43,495 bases of DNA, from assembly GCA_947071285.1 (NCBI GenBank), contig CAMTFK010000010.1, positions 1 through 43,495 of the forward strand, given 5' to 3'. This stretch comes from an uncultured Bacteroides sp. GTDB lineage: Bacteria; Bacteroidota; Bacteroidia; Bacteroidales; Bacteroidaceae. The first letter of the stretch is position 1, and each line of letters opens with the position of its first letter. The notes beneath the pieces are model-generated. The model did no database searches, had not been told where the DNA came from, and worked only from the letters and a program-made list of their open reading frames with translations. The translations under genes were made by a program, and so were the position numbers. Shown in pieces: positions 15,218-24,943 of the stretch.

Positions 15218-15245
15218 GTAACATATCAATTATCTAATGTTACAC
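15218..15245. promoter_or_regulatory. Candidate regulator site upstream of the hybrid two-component gene
   Basis: GTAACAT (15218-15224) and GTTACAC (15239-15245) have start points exactly 21 bp apart. GTAACAT with ATGTTAC (15237-15243) can also be read as a 7-12-7 inverted repeat. The same heptamer at the same 21-bp step occurs upstream of the first susC (19631 onward). It lies about 70-100 bp before the -7 element of the regulator gene, so autoregulation by its own AraC-type DNA-binding domain is plausible. Confidence 0.55.
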
Positions 15246-15315
15246 ATATTCCTGAATACGATAAAAGAGACGCTTTTTCTTTAGATATTCTTAGGGACGT
15301 ATTACTTTTTTCAAC

Positions 15316-15323
15316 TATTTTTG
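15316..15323 (+). promoter_or_regulatory. -7 element of the hybrid regulator gene
   Basis: TATTTTTG matches TAnnTTTG and lies 27 bp before ATG 15351. No good TTTG is present at the -33 spacing, which fits a weak or activator-assisted promoter. Confidence 0.58.
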
Positions 15324-15350
15324 CATTGTAATCGTCAACCTAATAGAGTC

Positions 15351-18300
15351 ATGAAAACACTACTATCTTTTTTATTTCTCTTCTTTACAATATGTGGATA
15401 CGCACAGTCTGAAAAATTATTCACAGTAGACCGTGAATTATCAAACAGCAACATCAATCAGATATATCAAGCTAAAAATGGAGTCATATGGATAGCTACC
15501 GAAGACGGACTGAACCGTTATGACGGTGCTAAATTCAGTGCGTATAAACATGAAGAAGGAAGAGACTGTTCTCTGGTAGATAATAATGTGCGGGCTATTT
15601 TTGAAGATAGTAAAGGAAATTTCCTAATAGGAACACAACGTGGATTACAATTATATGATCCGGCAACTGAACTTTTTAAGGAAATACCCATCTTATACCA
15701 GACAGGAGTAAACATGAATGCACATATCTCCATGATACTGGAACGGAAAAATGGAGATCTGTTAATTGGTACAGCAGGACATGGCATCTATTCGTTACGT
15801 TTAGATGGCCCGGAACCTGTCATCACAGAAACCCAACTTATACCCAGCTTTTTTATCAAATACCTATTCGAAGACCAAGCCGGAAACCTCTGGATTTCCA
15901 CAGAAGGGAAAGGTATATATTGCATTGATACTTCAGGAAAAACACACCACTACTTCACAGGAAAGGAAAATGCCTGGAATATCGTTACCAATATATGCGA
16001 GGACGAGAAAGGACGTATTTATGCCAGCAGCATAAGCAAAGGAATGTTCATTTATGACCCGAAAAAAGATACATTCGATCCCATTCCCTGTCCAATACTC
16101 CCCTGCCTCCCTATCAATACCTTGCATGCTGCCGGACAAGGAAAAATCTATATAGGAACCATTGGCTATGGTATAAAAGTATATGACACATATACTCAAC
16201 AAATAAAAGAAAGCGAATTTAGTTTCACTACTTTCGACTTCAATAAAGCCGATGTATATGCAATCATGAAGGATAAGGCAGATAATTTGTGGTTAGGTAT
16301 CAATAGTAAGGGAGTCATGCTACTTCCTGCCACAACCAACCAATTCAAATACATAGGTCATAAGTCAGTAGCAACAAATCAGATAGGCTCAAACTGCATA
16401 AAATCAGTCTATAAAGATAGTGAAGGAACTTTGTGGCTTGGAACTGCCAATGATGGTATTTACGGAATAAAAGACAAGAACAGACCAACAGTACATTTCG
16501 AACACAAAGATAACGGGCAATCCGTTCCCTCCACTATTGTTAATATCCATCAGACACCAGACGGACGCATATGGCTGGCTTCTCCATTGGAAGGACTAGC
16601 TGAAATGAATCCAAAAACCGGAACATGCCGCTATTACAAGCTACAAGACCGAAATCAAAACGATGTCAGGAACATCTCATGTCTGACTTCTGACAAAGAC
16701 GGAGAACGCCTATGGATAGCAGCTATGGGTGGAGGACTCTTCTATATGGACCTAAAAACGGGCAACATTAACAGATGCGGTTCTTTTGAAAATGGTAAAG
16801 AGTATCAGGAGAACTACAATGTGCTTCACAATGGCTGGATAGCCTCACTACTCTATACCCGAAATCATAAATTATACATTGGAACATACGATGGTCTGGG
16901 TTGCCTGGATACAAAAACAATGAGTTTCACCTCAACTTACGGCAAAAACAGATTATTCCCAGGGAGCATTATTCAAACGCTTTTTGAAGACGAAAAAGGA
17001 GATATCTGGGCAGGAACTACCAAAGGACTTCTTCATATTGACGGACAAAATGGTGCCTCCAAAACTTATACTACCCATGACGGATTACCTAACAATACGA
17101 TTTGTGCCATACAAGGTAACAATGAAAACGGATTATGGATTAGTACCAACTATGGTATTACAAACTTGAATCTGCGAACAAACAATTTTATCAATTACTA
17201 CGCAGGAAACGGATTACAAGGGAACGAATTTAGTAAGAATGCTGCCTGCACCGATGAAAACGGATATCTTATTTTTGGTGGTATTAACGGTATCACTTTT
17301 TTCCAGCCATCGGAGATCACCATGGAAGTCAAAAAGCCGGAAGTGAGAATTGCAGACTTTTATATCCATAACAAAGCTATTAAGAAAGGAACAAAATCCG
17401 GCAGATACCCAATCATTAATACAAGTTTGCAAGATGCAAAGCAATTCCGCCTATGCTATAAAGACAATTCATTCAGTATAGAGTTTTCAGCTATGGAATT
17501 CTATAATCCCGAACGTATCACATATCTATATTCCATAAATGGAGCTACCTGGACCGCACTATCACCAGGTGTCAACAGAGTTTCATTTAGTGATTTGGCT
17601 CCGGGAACCTACCATTTCAGAATGAAGGCAAAGAACTACACAGTCTATTCAGAAGAAAAAGAAATTACCATCCAAATAGATCCTGCATGGTGGGTATCCG
17701 GCTGGGCCAAACTAATATATACAATATTATTACTAGGCATAATCAGCTTTATCATCATGCAGATACGTCACCGATACCAGACACGTCAACAGATGTTGCA
17801 GCATATTCATGCTGAGCAGATAAACGAAGCCAAACTACAATTTTTTATCAATATTTCACACGAAATACGAACACCGATGTCCCTTATCATCAGTCCTCTG
17901 CAACAGTTGATGGCTAAAGACAAAGATGCAGAATGCAGAAAACTCTATGCCACTATACAACGAAATGCAGAACGCATCCTGCAACTGGTAAATCAGCTAA
18001 TGGATATCCGAAAAATAGATAAAGGACAAATGTCACTCATATTCAGGAAAGCAGAAATCGTGAGTTTTATCCAAGATATCTTGGTAACTTTTGACCAGCA
18101 GATAAAAGCCAAGAAACTTAAACTGAACTTCCAGACATCCAGTCCTGAAATAGATTTGTGGATAGATATCAAGAACTTCGATAAAATCATCTTAAATATA
18201 CTTTCCAACGCTTGCAAATTTACCCCTGAAAACGGACAAGTGGAAGTCAGCATCAACACAGGTGAGGATGATACCCTGCAAGCAAATGCACCTTTACGCC

Positions 18301-19463
18301 ACTATATTGAACTGACAGTAGCAGATAGTGGCATCGGCATTGCCCCTGCCGAACGTGAACATATATTCGAACGTTTCTATCAAATACGGAACAGTTCTAA
18401 TAATTCAAATATCGGAACCGGCATCGGGCTACATCTGACACGGTCTTTGGTTGAACTGCATCATGGAAACATCCGCGTAGAAGATAATGGGGAGGGGCAA
18501 ACAGGTTCCCGTTTTATTATACGGCTACCCTTGGGACACGCCCATTTAAAAAAAGAAGAAATAGAAGAAGATACAATAACTCACATTACAACAGAACATA
18601 CTGAAAGCAACTATATGCTTACCACTCCTTCTTCAACATGCGATGATAGTGAGGAAAACGATAGTAAAATGCGCGCCCGCAGCCGCCGGCATGTACTTGT
18701 AGTAGAGGATGATGAAGAAATCCGCCGCTATATCTGCCGTGAATTGAGCAATGACTTCTATATGACCGAATGCAGCAATGGTAAAGAAGCATTAGCAGCA
18801 ATATTAAAACAGACACCCGATCTCATAATCAGTGATGTGATGATGCCGGAAATGGATGGATTGACACTATGCCGCAAAATACGCCAGAATGTCAATATCA
18901 ACTATCTGCCCATTATCCTACTCACTGCCCGCACCCGCGAAGAAGATAATCTGGAAGGATTGGAAACAGGCGCCGATGCTTATCTGATGAAACCGTTCAG
19001 TATTGAACTATTGAGAAAAACCGTTCTAAGCCTGATTCGTAGACGGGAGCAACTGCGTAATACTTTCAGTGGACGTCAGAATCAGGAAGAGCAAATATCC
19101 ACCCCTGAAGTAAAGTCTCCAGATGACCGGCTAATGGAACGTGTCATGCGCGTTATCAATGAAAATCTGAGTAATCCGGCATTAACGGTAGAGATGATTA
19201 GCTCGGAAGTCGGCATCAGCCGTGTTCACTTACACCGCAAACTTAAAGAGCTAACAAACCAAACCACACAGCACCTCATCCGTAACGTACGCTTGAAACA
19301 AGCTGCCTCCCTGCTGGCAGAAAAGCGGCACAGTATAACAGAAGTGGCGACATTAACCGGATTTACACATCCGACCTATTTCGCTACGGCATTCCGTGAA
19401 ATGTATGGTGTATCCCCATCTGAATATATGGAGCAGCATACAGGACAAGACAAAGCAAATTAG
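15351..19463 (+). CDS. Hybrid two-component system regulator (HTCS) of the glucuronoxylan locus
   Basis: A 1370-residue one-protein two-component system. Order: signal peptide (1-19, ending YAQS), a long beta-propeller sensor of Reg_prop repeats (about 25-690; recurring NLWISTEGKGIY, TLWLGTANDGIYG, DIWAGTTKGLLHI), a Y_Y_Y domain (about 715-775), one transmembrane helix (about 785-807), HisKA with His837 in INISHEIRTPMSLIISPLQQ, an HATPase domain (GTGIGLHLTRSLVELHHG), a receiver with phospho-acceptor Asp1162 (LIISDVMMPEMDG) and an AraC-type DNA-binding domain (about 1265-1365). Such proteins bind an imported oligosaccharide in the periplasm and activate the neighbouring susC operon. ATG 15351 is used because the earlier in-frame TTG lies inside the promoter motif. 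It is not co-transcribed with susC: a hairpin and a promoter lie between. Confidence 0.95.
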   Translation: MKTLLSFLFLFFTICGYAQSEKLFTVDRELSNSNINQIYQAKNGVIWIATEDGLNRYDGAKFSAYKHEEGRDCSLVDNNVRAIFEDSKGNFLIGTQRGLQLYDPATELFKEIPILYQTGVNMNAHISMILERKNGDLLIGTAGHGIYSLRLDGPEPVITETQLIPSFFIKYLFEDQAGNLWISTEGKGIYCIDTSGKTHHYFTGKENAWNIVTNICEDEKGRIYASSISKGMFIYDPKKDTFDPIPCPILPCLPINTLHAAGQGKIYIGTIGYGIKVYDTYTQQIKESEFSFTTFDFNKADVYAIMKDKADNLWLGINSKGVMLLPATTNQFKYIGHKSVATNQIGSNCIKSVYKDSEGTLWLGTANDGIYGIKDKNRPTVHFEHKDNGQSVPSTIVNIHQTPDGRIWLASPLEGLAEMNPKTGTCRYYKLQDRNQNDVRNISCLTSDKDGERLWIAAMGGGLFYMDLKTGNINRCGSFENGKEYQENYNVLHNGWIASLLYTRNHKLYIGTYDGLGCLDTKTMSFTSTYGKNRLFPGSIIQTLFEDEKGDIWAGTTKGLLHIDGQNGASKTYTTHDGLPNNTICAIQGNNENGLWISTNYGITNLNLRTNNFINYYAGNGLQGNEFSKNAACTDENGYLIFGGINGITFFQPSEITMEVKKPEVRIADFYIHNKAIKKGTKSGRYPIINTSLQDAKQFRLCYKDNSFSIEFSAMEFYNPERITYLYSINGATWTALSPGVNRVSFSDLAPGTYHFRMKAKNYTVYSEEKEITIQIDPAWWVSGWAKLIYTILLLGIISFIIMQIRHRYQTRQQMLQHIHAEQINEAKLQFFINISHEIRTPMSLIISPLQQLMAKDKDAECRKLYATIQRNAERILQLVNQLMDIRKIDKGQMSLIFRKAEIVSFIQDILVTFDQQIKAKKLKLNFQTSSPEIDLWIDIKNFDKIILNILSNACKFTPENGQVEVSINTGEDDTLQANAPLRHYIELTVADSGIGIAPAEREHIFERFYQIRNSSNNSNIGTGIGLHLTRSLVELHHGNIRVEDNGEGQTGSRFIIRLPLGHAHLKKEEIEEDTITHITTEHTESNYMLTTPSSTCDDSEENDSKMRARSRRHVLVVEDDEEIRRYICRELSNDFYMTECSNGKEALAAILKQTPDLIISDVMMPEMDGLTLCRKIRQNVNINYLPIILLTARTREEDNLEGLETGADAYLMKPFSIELLRKTVLSLIRRREQLRNTFSGRQNQEEQISTPEVKSPDDRLMERVMRVINENLSNPALTVEMISSEVGISRVHLHRKLKELTNQTTQHLIRNVRLKQAASLLAEKRHSITEVATLTGFTHPTYFATAFREMYGVSPSEYMEQHTGQDKAN

Positions 19464-19509
19464 CCCCTTTCTTATCACCTAGGCGAATAAGAAAATAAGG
19501 TCTATTTTA

Positions 19510-19548
19510 ATGCCTAAGGCCAATCTCAAAAGGTTTAGCCTTAGGCAT
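19510..19548 (+). terminator. Hairpin after the hybrid regulator gene
   Basis: ATGCCTAAGGC (19510-19520) pairs perfectly with GCCTTAGGCAT (19538-19548) across 17 nt, followed shortly by a short T-run (TTTT from 19551). It probably ends the regulator transcript before the susC operon. Confidence 0.68.
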
Positions 19549-19630
19549 AGTTTTCAAACTCCAGACAGTTGCTAAACACGACTATTACAGGCACTTCTAA
19601 TCACACCATATCTCTTCAAAAAACAACTGT

Positions 19631-19700
19631 GTTACATCAATTAAAATCCATGTTACACTCTTAACACAGGATGCAACATCAGTTAATCTTTCTGCTATAG
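19631..19700. promoter_or_regulatory. Candidate HTCS operator: 21-bp-spaced heptamers upstream of susC
   Basis: GTTACAT (19631), GTTACAC (19652) and GCAACAT (19673) start exactly 21 bp apart, and a weaker GCTATAG follows at 19694. Two helical turns between direct repeats is the expected geometry for AraC-type activators such as the DNA-binding domain of the hybrid regulator next door. The last clear copy ends about 50 bp before the -7 element TACATTTG, a suitable activator position. The same spaced pair occurs upstream of the regulator gene. Confidence 0.65.
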
Positions 19701-19730
19701 CAACATATTAACCGATATCACTATACTTTC

Positions 19731-19738
19731 TACATTTG
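19731..19738 (+). promoter_or_regulatory. -7 element of the susC operon promoter
   Basis: TACATTTG matches TAnnTTTG exactly and lacks a TTTG at -33, as expected for an activator-dependent promoter. Transcription from about 19743 leaves a leader of roughly 135 nt before the first SusC start. Confidence 0.65.
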
Positions 19739-19796
19739 TCTCCGAGAACAAAAGTTCTCTATCATTTATTTATTAATCTTAAAAACTAACAAAGTT

Positions 19797-19823
19797 ATGG
19801 AAAGCATGTATGACGATGGTTAA
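19797..19823 (+). other. Eight-codon leader ORF in the susC 5' untranslated region
   Basis: ATG at 19797 opens an ORF of eight codons (MESMYDDG) ending at TAA 19821-19823. It is preceded by AACTAACAAAGTT, an A-rich context like those before real Bacteroides starts. It lies inside the leader, 56 bp before the SusC start. It could be a leader peptide or chance; there is no protein evidence. Confidence 0.3.
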
Positions 19824-19879
19824 CCTCACTTTATGACATCAGAGAAAACATAGTTATTAACTATCTTAAACTAATGGTA

Positions 19880-22800
19880 ATGAAAAATGTAAAAAAGAAA
19901 ATTCAAAGGATTCCTTACTTGTTTCTTTTGATGCTTTTCAGCTGCCTGACAGCTTCGGCACAACAAGGAATAACAGTGAAAGGAACAGTCGTAGACGACA
20001 ATGGAGAGACTATTATTGGAGCCTCGGTAGTTGTAAAAGGTAATAATTCAATAGGTACGATCTCAGATATAGACGGTAATTTTTTGTTGACCGTGCCCAA
20101 TGAGAAATCTGTTCTTGTCGTTTCATTTGTAGGTATGGAGGCACAAGAAGTGAAGGCTTCCAAAGGAATAATCAAAGTGATTCTGAAAGATGACACACAG
20201 CTACTGGATGAAGTAGTTGTAGTAGGTTATGGACAGCAAAAGAAAGCATCAGTGGTGGGAGCCATCACGCAGACTTCCGGAAAGACGCTCGAACGCTCTG
20301 GAGTAAGTAATTTGGGAGCCGCCTTAACGGGCAATCTTCCAGGTGTGATCACTTCCAGTTCTACCGGTATGCCCGGTGCAGAAGACCCAAAAATCATTAT
20401 CCGCACACAGAGTTCATGGAACAACAGCGAACCCTTGGTGTTGGTAGACGGTATCGAACGTGAAATGAGTTCAGTAGATATCTCCTCCGTGGAAAACATT
20501 TCGGTATTAAAGGATGCATCAGCCACTGCTGTTTATGGTGTGAAAGGTGCTAACGGTGTAATCCTCATTACTACCAAACGTGGTAAGGAAGGAAAGGCCA
20601 ATGTACAGATCAAGGCTAATATGACGGCTAAAGTAGTATCGAAGCTCCCTGAAAAATATGACGCTTACGATACATTTTATCTAATGAATAATTCCATAGA
20701 GCGCGAAGCTGCTCTCAATCCTGCCGGATGGGCCAACTATACACCGGCAGCTATCATTGACAAGTATCGTCATCCGGCCAACGCTGAAGAGTGGGATCGC
20801 TATCCCAACGTAGATTGGGAGAAGGAACTCTTCAAAAAAGCAGCCATGTCCTACAATACCAGTGTCAATGTATCGGGCGGTACAAAAGTAGTGAATTACT
20901 TTGCAGCTGTGGATTTCGTGAATGAAGGAGACTTATTCAAAAGCTTCGAAAACGGACGTGGTTACAACTCCGGCTTCGGCTATAACCGCATCAATGTGCG
21001 CAGTAACTTAGATTTCCATTTGACTAAAACGACCAAATTCTCTACTAACTTGTTCGGATCGAATGCACAACGTCAGTTGCCTTGGGATATGAATGATAAT
21101 GACACTGGTTTCTGGAACTCAGCCTACAAGTCGGCTCCAGACGCCATGCGTCCCATCTATTCCAATGGCATGTGGGGTTGGTATGCCCCACGCGATGCCG
21201 ATGTGCCCAACTCGGCCTATTTCCTAGCTGTAGGTGGTAAAGAAAAACGTACCACCACCAAAATGACAACTGACTTCATCTTGGAGCAGGATTTAGCCAT
21301 GTTGACAAAGGGCCTAAGATTCAAAGCGAACTTCTCTATGGACTACACTTTTGCAGAAAACAAACGCGGTCTCAGTGACCAATACAACGATGCACAACGC
21401 ATCTGGGTAGATCCCGATACAGGAAATATCTCCTATAAATTTGATCCTGATACAGGAACCGGGCTTGATAAGGTTACCAACCCTATATACTGGTTACAGC
21501 AGTCCGGTAGCGCAAACATCGGTGCCACTTATCGTAAGCTCTACTACTCTATGCAGTTTGACTACGCCCGTACCTTCGGCAAACATGAAGTGACCGCTCT
21601 TGGCCTTTTCAGTCGATTGAAAGAAGCACAGGGAAGTGTCTTCCCTATTTATCGGGAAGACTGGGTATTCCGTTTGACCTATAACTACGCCATGCGCTAT
21701 TTCTTCGAGGCTAATGGCGCTTATAACGGTTCTGAGAAATTCGGTCCTGATTATCGTTTCGCTTTCTTCCCCTCCCTCTCACTGGGATGGATGATCAGTG
21801 AAGAGAAGTTCATGAAAAAACTGAAATTTGTCGATATGCTGAAACTTCGCGCTTCCTGGGGACGAGTAGGTGACGATGCTGTGGTTGCTCCATGGCAAAG
21901 ATTTACAGCAGGCCGTTTCTTATACAAAGACCAGTTGAGTAATGGTGGTAACACTGTTATGGGTAGCATCAATCCAGACAACTCACCTTATACCCATTGG
22001 AAAATCTCTTCACTGGGTAATCCCAATGTTTCTTGGGAAACTGTAGAGAAGCGTAATATCGGTTTAGATTATGCCTTCTTTAACGGGCTAATAGCAGGTT
22101 CAGTAGATGTATTTAATGATACTCGTACAGACATTATAGTTAGCGGTGACAGTCGTGCCATCCCTTCTTATTTCGGCACAACTGCTCCCCGAGCCAATTT
22201 AGGTAAAGTCAATAGCCACGGTTACGAATTGGAATTGCGATTGAACTACATCTTCAACAACGGTTTGCGTGCCTGGTTAAACACCAGTATGACTCATGCC
22301 ATCAATGAAATTAAGTTCAGAGATGATGCTCCTTTATTGCCTGCCTATCAGAAAGGTGCCGGACATACCATCAATCAAGTCTATTCATACATAGACCATG
22401 GCAACTTGGCCACTTGGGATGATGTGATAGGTAGCAGTACCTGGACAACCGGAAACGATATGAAATTACCGGGTGACTACAATATCATTGACTTCAATGG
22501 TGACGGTATAGTTGACAATGATGACCGTGCTCCCTATCAGTATGCCAGCACACCGCAGAACACCTACAATGCTTCTCTCGGTTTTGAATGGAAAGGATTC
22601 AGTTGCTTCGCCCAGTTCTACGGCGTAACCAATGTGACCCGTGAAGTTAATTTCCCGACATTCCGTTCCACAGCCCACGTAGCATATGCAGAAGGTTCAT
22701 ATTGGACACCGGGAGGTAATGCCACCCTACCTACTCCACGCTGGGGAACTACTGTAGATGCAGCTGCTACCGGAACACGTTACTGGTATGATGGTGCTTA

Positions 22801-23017
22801 TCTTCGTCTGAAGAATGTTGAAGTATCCTATACATTTAAAAACAATTGGCTGAAAAAAATGGGTATCAATTCCTGCCGTCTTTACCTGAACGGCGATAAT
22901 CTCTACATGTGGACCGACATGCCGGATGACCGTGAAGCCAACTATGGCACAGGCTCTTCGGACGGTGCCTATCCAACGGTACGTCGTTTCAATCTTGGTA
23001 TCGATATAACTTTATAA
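19880..23017 (+). CDS. SusC-like TonB-dependent oligosaccharide transporter 1
   Basis: Outer-membrane barrel that imports oligosaccharides with the SusD lipoprotein encoded next. From ATG 19880 the product is 1045 residues (an in-frame ATG at 19874 would add MV). Order: signal peptide (ending TASAQQG), carboxypeptidase-regulatory-like domain (about 28-105, VKGTVVDDNGETIIGASVVV), plug with LLDEVVVVGYGQQKKASVVG, LVLVDGIEREMSSVDISSVE and TAVYGVKGANGVILITTKRG, then the barrel ending RRFNLGIDITL. This is the full-length SusC form and is the first gene of the operon under the hybrid regulator. The xylan substrate is inferred from GH30 and GH115 downstream. Confidence 0.95.
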   Translation: MKNVKKKIQRIPYLFLLMLFSCLTASAQQGITVKGTVVDDNGETIIGASVVVKGNNSIGTISDIDGNFLLTVPNEKSVLVVSFVGMEAQEVKASKGIIKVILKDDTQLLDEVVVVGYGQQKKASVVGAITQTSGKTLERSGVSNLGAALTGNLPGVITSSSTGMPGAEDPKIIIRTQSSWNNSEPLVLVDGIEREMSSVDISSVENISVLKDASATAVYGVKGANGVILITTKRGKEGKANVQIKANMTAKVVSKLPEKYDAYDTFYLMNNSIEREAALNPAGWANYTPAAIIDKYRHPANAEEWDRYPNVDWEKELFKKAAMSYNTSVNVSGGTKVVNYFAAVDFVNEGDLFKSFENGRGYNSGFGYNRINVRSNLDFHLTKTTKFSTNLFGSNAQRQLPWDMNDNDTGFWNSAYKSAPDAMRPIYSNGMWGWYAPRDADVPNSAYFLAVGGKEKRTTTKMTTDFILEQDLAMLTKGLRFKANFSMDYTFAENKRGLSDQYNDAQRIWVDPDTGNISYKFDPDTGTGLDKVTNPIYWLQQSGSANIGATYRKLYYSMQFDYARTFGKHEVTALGLFSRLKEAQGSVFPIYREDWVFRLTYNYAMRYFFEANGAYNGSEKFGPDYRFAFFPSLSLGWMISEEKFMKKLKFVDMLKLRASWGRVGDDAVVAPWQRFTAGRFLYKDQLSNGGNTVMGSINPDNSPYTHWKISSLGNPNVSWETVEKRNIGLDYAFFNGLIAGSVDVFNDTRTDIIVSGDSRAIPSYFGTTAPRANLGKVNSHGYELELRLNYIFNNGLRAWLNTSMTHAINEIKFRDDAPLLPAYQKGAGHTINQVYSYIDHGNLATWDDVIGSSTWTTGNDMKLPGDYNIIDFNGDGIVDNDDRAPYQYASTPQNTYNASLGFEWKGFSCFAQFYGVTNVTREVNFPTFRSTAHVAYAEGSYWTPGGNATLPTPRWGTTVDAAATGTRYWYDGAYLRLKNVEVSYTFKNNWLKKMGINSCRLYLNGDNLYMWTDMPDDREANYGTGSSDGAYPTVRRFNLGIDITL

Positions 23018-23033
23018 TAACGAAGAGATGATT

Positions 23034-24911
23034 ATGAATAAATATATCAACAAACTATTTGTGATGTCGGCTATTGCAATGGCAGGCATGATGGGGATGA
23101 CCTCGTGTACCGACTATCTGGACAAAGCTCCGGAAAGCGACTACCAAGAAAATGATCCCTACAAGAATTTCAAAAATTTCCAGGGTTTCACTGAAGAACT
23201 CTATAATTGCATCCCAGTAGTTTCCAACAACAAAGATGCCGGACATACTTGCTTCAATTATGGTGAAGAAGAATACTGGGAACCGCAGGAAATGCGTATG
23301 CAAGCTCGTAGCGTAGACAACGGAGACTTTTGGGGTTGGACAACTGCTTACTATGGCTACCCGAACAATCAAGGGTCAGCAGGTTCAGCAAACCGAACTG
23401 ACAAAGGTCACTTATGGGCCAACTCTTGGTATGCTATCCGTAAAGCCAATATTGGTATCGCTAATCTCAGTAATCTGGTAAGTGCAACCGAGGAAGAACG
23501 TAACCTCATAGAAGGACAACTTTACTTCTTCCGTGCATGGTTTCACTTCATGCTGATGGAATGGTGGGGCGGTATGCCCTATATAGATGAAGTGTTACCT
23601 TCGGACGTGACTCCCACATTGGCTCGCCTCAGTTGGCAAGAGTGTGCGGAAAAATGTGTTGCCGACTTTGAACATGCAGCAGGCTTACTTCCTGTCGACT
23701 GGGATGCAACAACCGCCGGAAAAACAACATTGGGTAAGAACAATATGCGCATCAATCGGATTATGGCTTTAGCCTACAAAGGCAAAACCTTACTCTGGGC
23801 AGGTAGTCCGTTAATGAACTGGGCTTCAGGAGGGGCTAAAGAATACAATGCAGAGTTGTGTAAACGAGCTGCCGATGCTTTCGGACAAGCACTTGCCCTT
23901 ACCGAATCAACCAATCGTTATGAACTGGCCAACTTTTCCGAATACAACGATATCTTCCTTTTACACAACTCCAGTGGCAAACTGAATGGAGTAAAGGAGT
24001 CCATCTTTATGGAAAATATCAAGGATTATGCTGCACGCTGGCGTTGGAATATGGTCAACGATTTCCGCCCGCAATCCATTGAGTATTCCGGTATCAAGTG
24101 CTATCCCACAGCTAACTACGTGAATTACTACGGAATGCAGAACGGTTATCCGATTAATGATATGACAAAAGCAGATGCAGAATCGGGTTATGATCCTACA
24201 CATCCTTGGAAGAATCGTGATCCGCGTTTCTACAAAACCATCATGTTTGATGGTGTGAAATGGAAAAATACCGGTGGTGCAGGTGGAACTGCAGAATTGT
24301 TCACCGGAGGCCGGGAAAGCGAAGAGGTAAACGAAAAGAAAGGCTGTTTCACAGCCTATATGAATAGCAAACTTTGCCCGCAATTAATGAATACAGTTGA
24401 TGGTTACAAAGAAAACAACATTATGATTCTCAGTCTTATGCGCCTAGCTGATGTTTATTTAATGTATGCTGAAGCTACAGCTGTTGGTTACAACGGTCCG
24501 AAGGGCAAAGCCACGACTTACTCGCTCACAGCCGAAGAAGCATTGAACAAGATCCGCGAGCGTGCCGGTGTAGCTCCCGTACTCGAGAAGTTCCTAAGCA
24601 GTACTGCTGACTTTCTAAGTGAACTGCGCCGCGAACGTGCTGTCGAGCTATCCTTTGAAGGTTTCCGTTTTACCGACCTTCGCCGCTGGATGCTTCTTAC
24701 CCAATATCCTTATACGCTGAAGACAAAGATCGAGTTCGACCGTGCCAATCCTAATGACTATAATTACGATGCACCGGAAGAAAATGCTATCAAGAACTTA
24801 CGCGAAATAGTATTGCTTGAGCGTAAATATACCGATAGACACTATTGGTATCCGCTTCCCAAAAAGGATGTCAGTATGTATGAAGGATTTTATCAGAATC
24901 CCGGATGGTAA
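23034..24911 (+). CDS. SusD-like surface glycan-binding lipoprotein 1
   Basis: A 625-residue SusD/RagB lipoprotein that caps the first SusC barrel and binds glycan at the cell surface. Signal peptide with lipobox MTSC (Cys at about residue 25), then TDYLDKAPESDY. The TPR-like helical scaffold shows YFFRAWFHFMLMEWWGGMPY and IMALAYKGKTLLWAGSPLMN, and the C-terminal family signature is LRRERAVELSFEGFRFTDLR followed by RRWMLL. ATG 23034 is chosen over 23028 because GAAGAG at 23022-23027 abuts the earlier ATG but is well spaced from the later one. It follows susC by 16 bp. Confidence 0.94.
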   Translation: MNKYINKLFVMSAIAMAGMMGMTSCTDYLDKAPESDYQENDPYKNFKNFQGFTEELYNCIPVVSNNKDAGHTCFNYGEEEYWEPQEMRMQARSVDNGDFWGWTTAYYGYPNNQGSAGSANRTDKGHLWANSWYAIRKANIGIANLSNLVSATEEERNLIEGQLYFFRAWFHFMLMEWWGGMPYIDEVLPSDVTPTLARLSWQECAEKCVADFEHAAGLLPVDWDATTAGKTTLGKNNMRINRIMALAYKGKTLLWAGSPLMNWASGGAKEYNAELCKRAADAFGQALALTESTNRYELANFSEYNDIFLLHNSSGKLNGVKESIFMENIKDYAARWRWNMVNDFRPQSIEYSGIKCYPTANYVNYYGMQNGYPINDMTKADAESGYDPTHPWKNRDPRFYKTIMFDGVKWKNTGGAGGTAELFTGGRESEEVNEKKGCFTAYMNSKLCPQLMNTVDGYKENNIMILSLMRLADVYLMYAEATAVGYNGPKGKATTYSLTAEEALNKIRERAGVAPVLEKFLSSTADFLSELRRERAVELSFEGFRFTDLRRWMLLTQYPYTLKTKIEFDRANPNDYNYDAPEENAIKNLREIVLLERKYTDRHYWYPLPKKDVSMYEGFYQNPGW

Positions 24912-24943
24912 TCTTGACGTATTAACTAATAATGACGTAAAAA

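Noticed and set aside
15218..15245. Inverted repeats of an invertible promoter near the glycan locus
   Set aside because: The arms are only 7 bp with 12 bp between them, too small for a recombinase-flipped segment, and no integrase gene is nearby. A protein-binding site is more likely.
15321..15350. TTG start for the hybrid regulator
   Set aside because: The TTG overlaps the -7 element TATTTTTG, and the natural signal peptide begins at ATG 15351.
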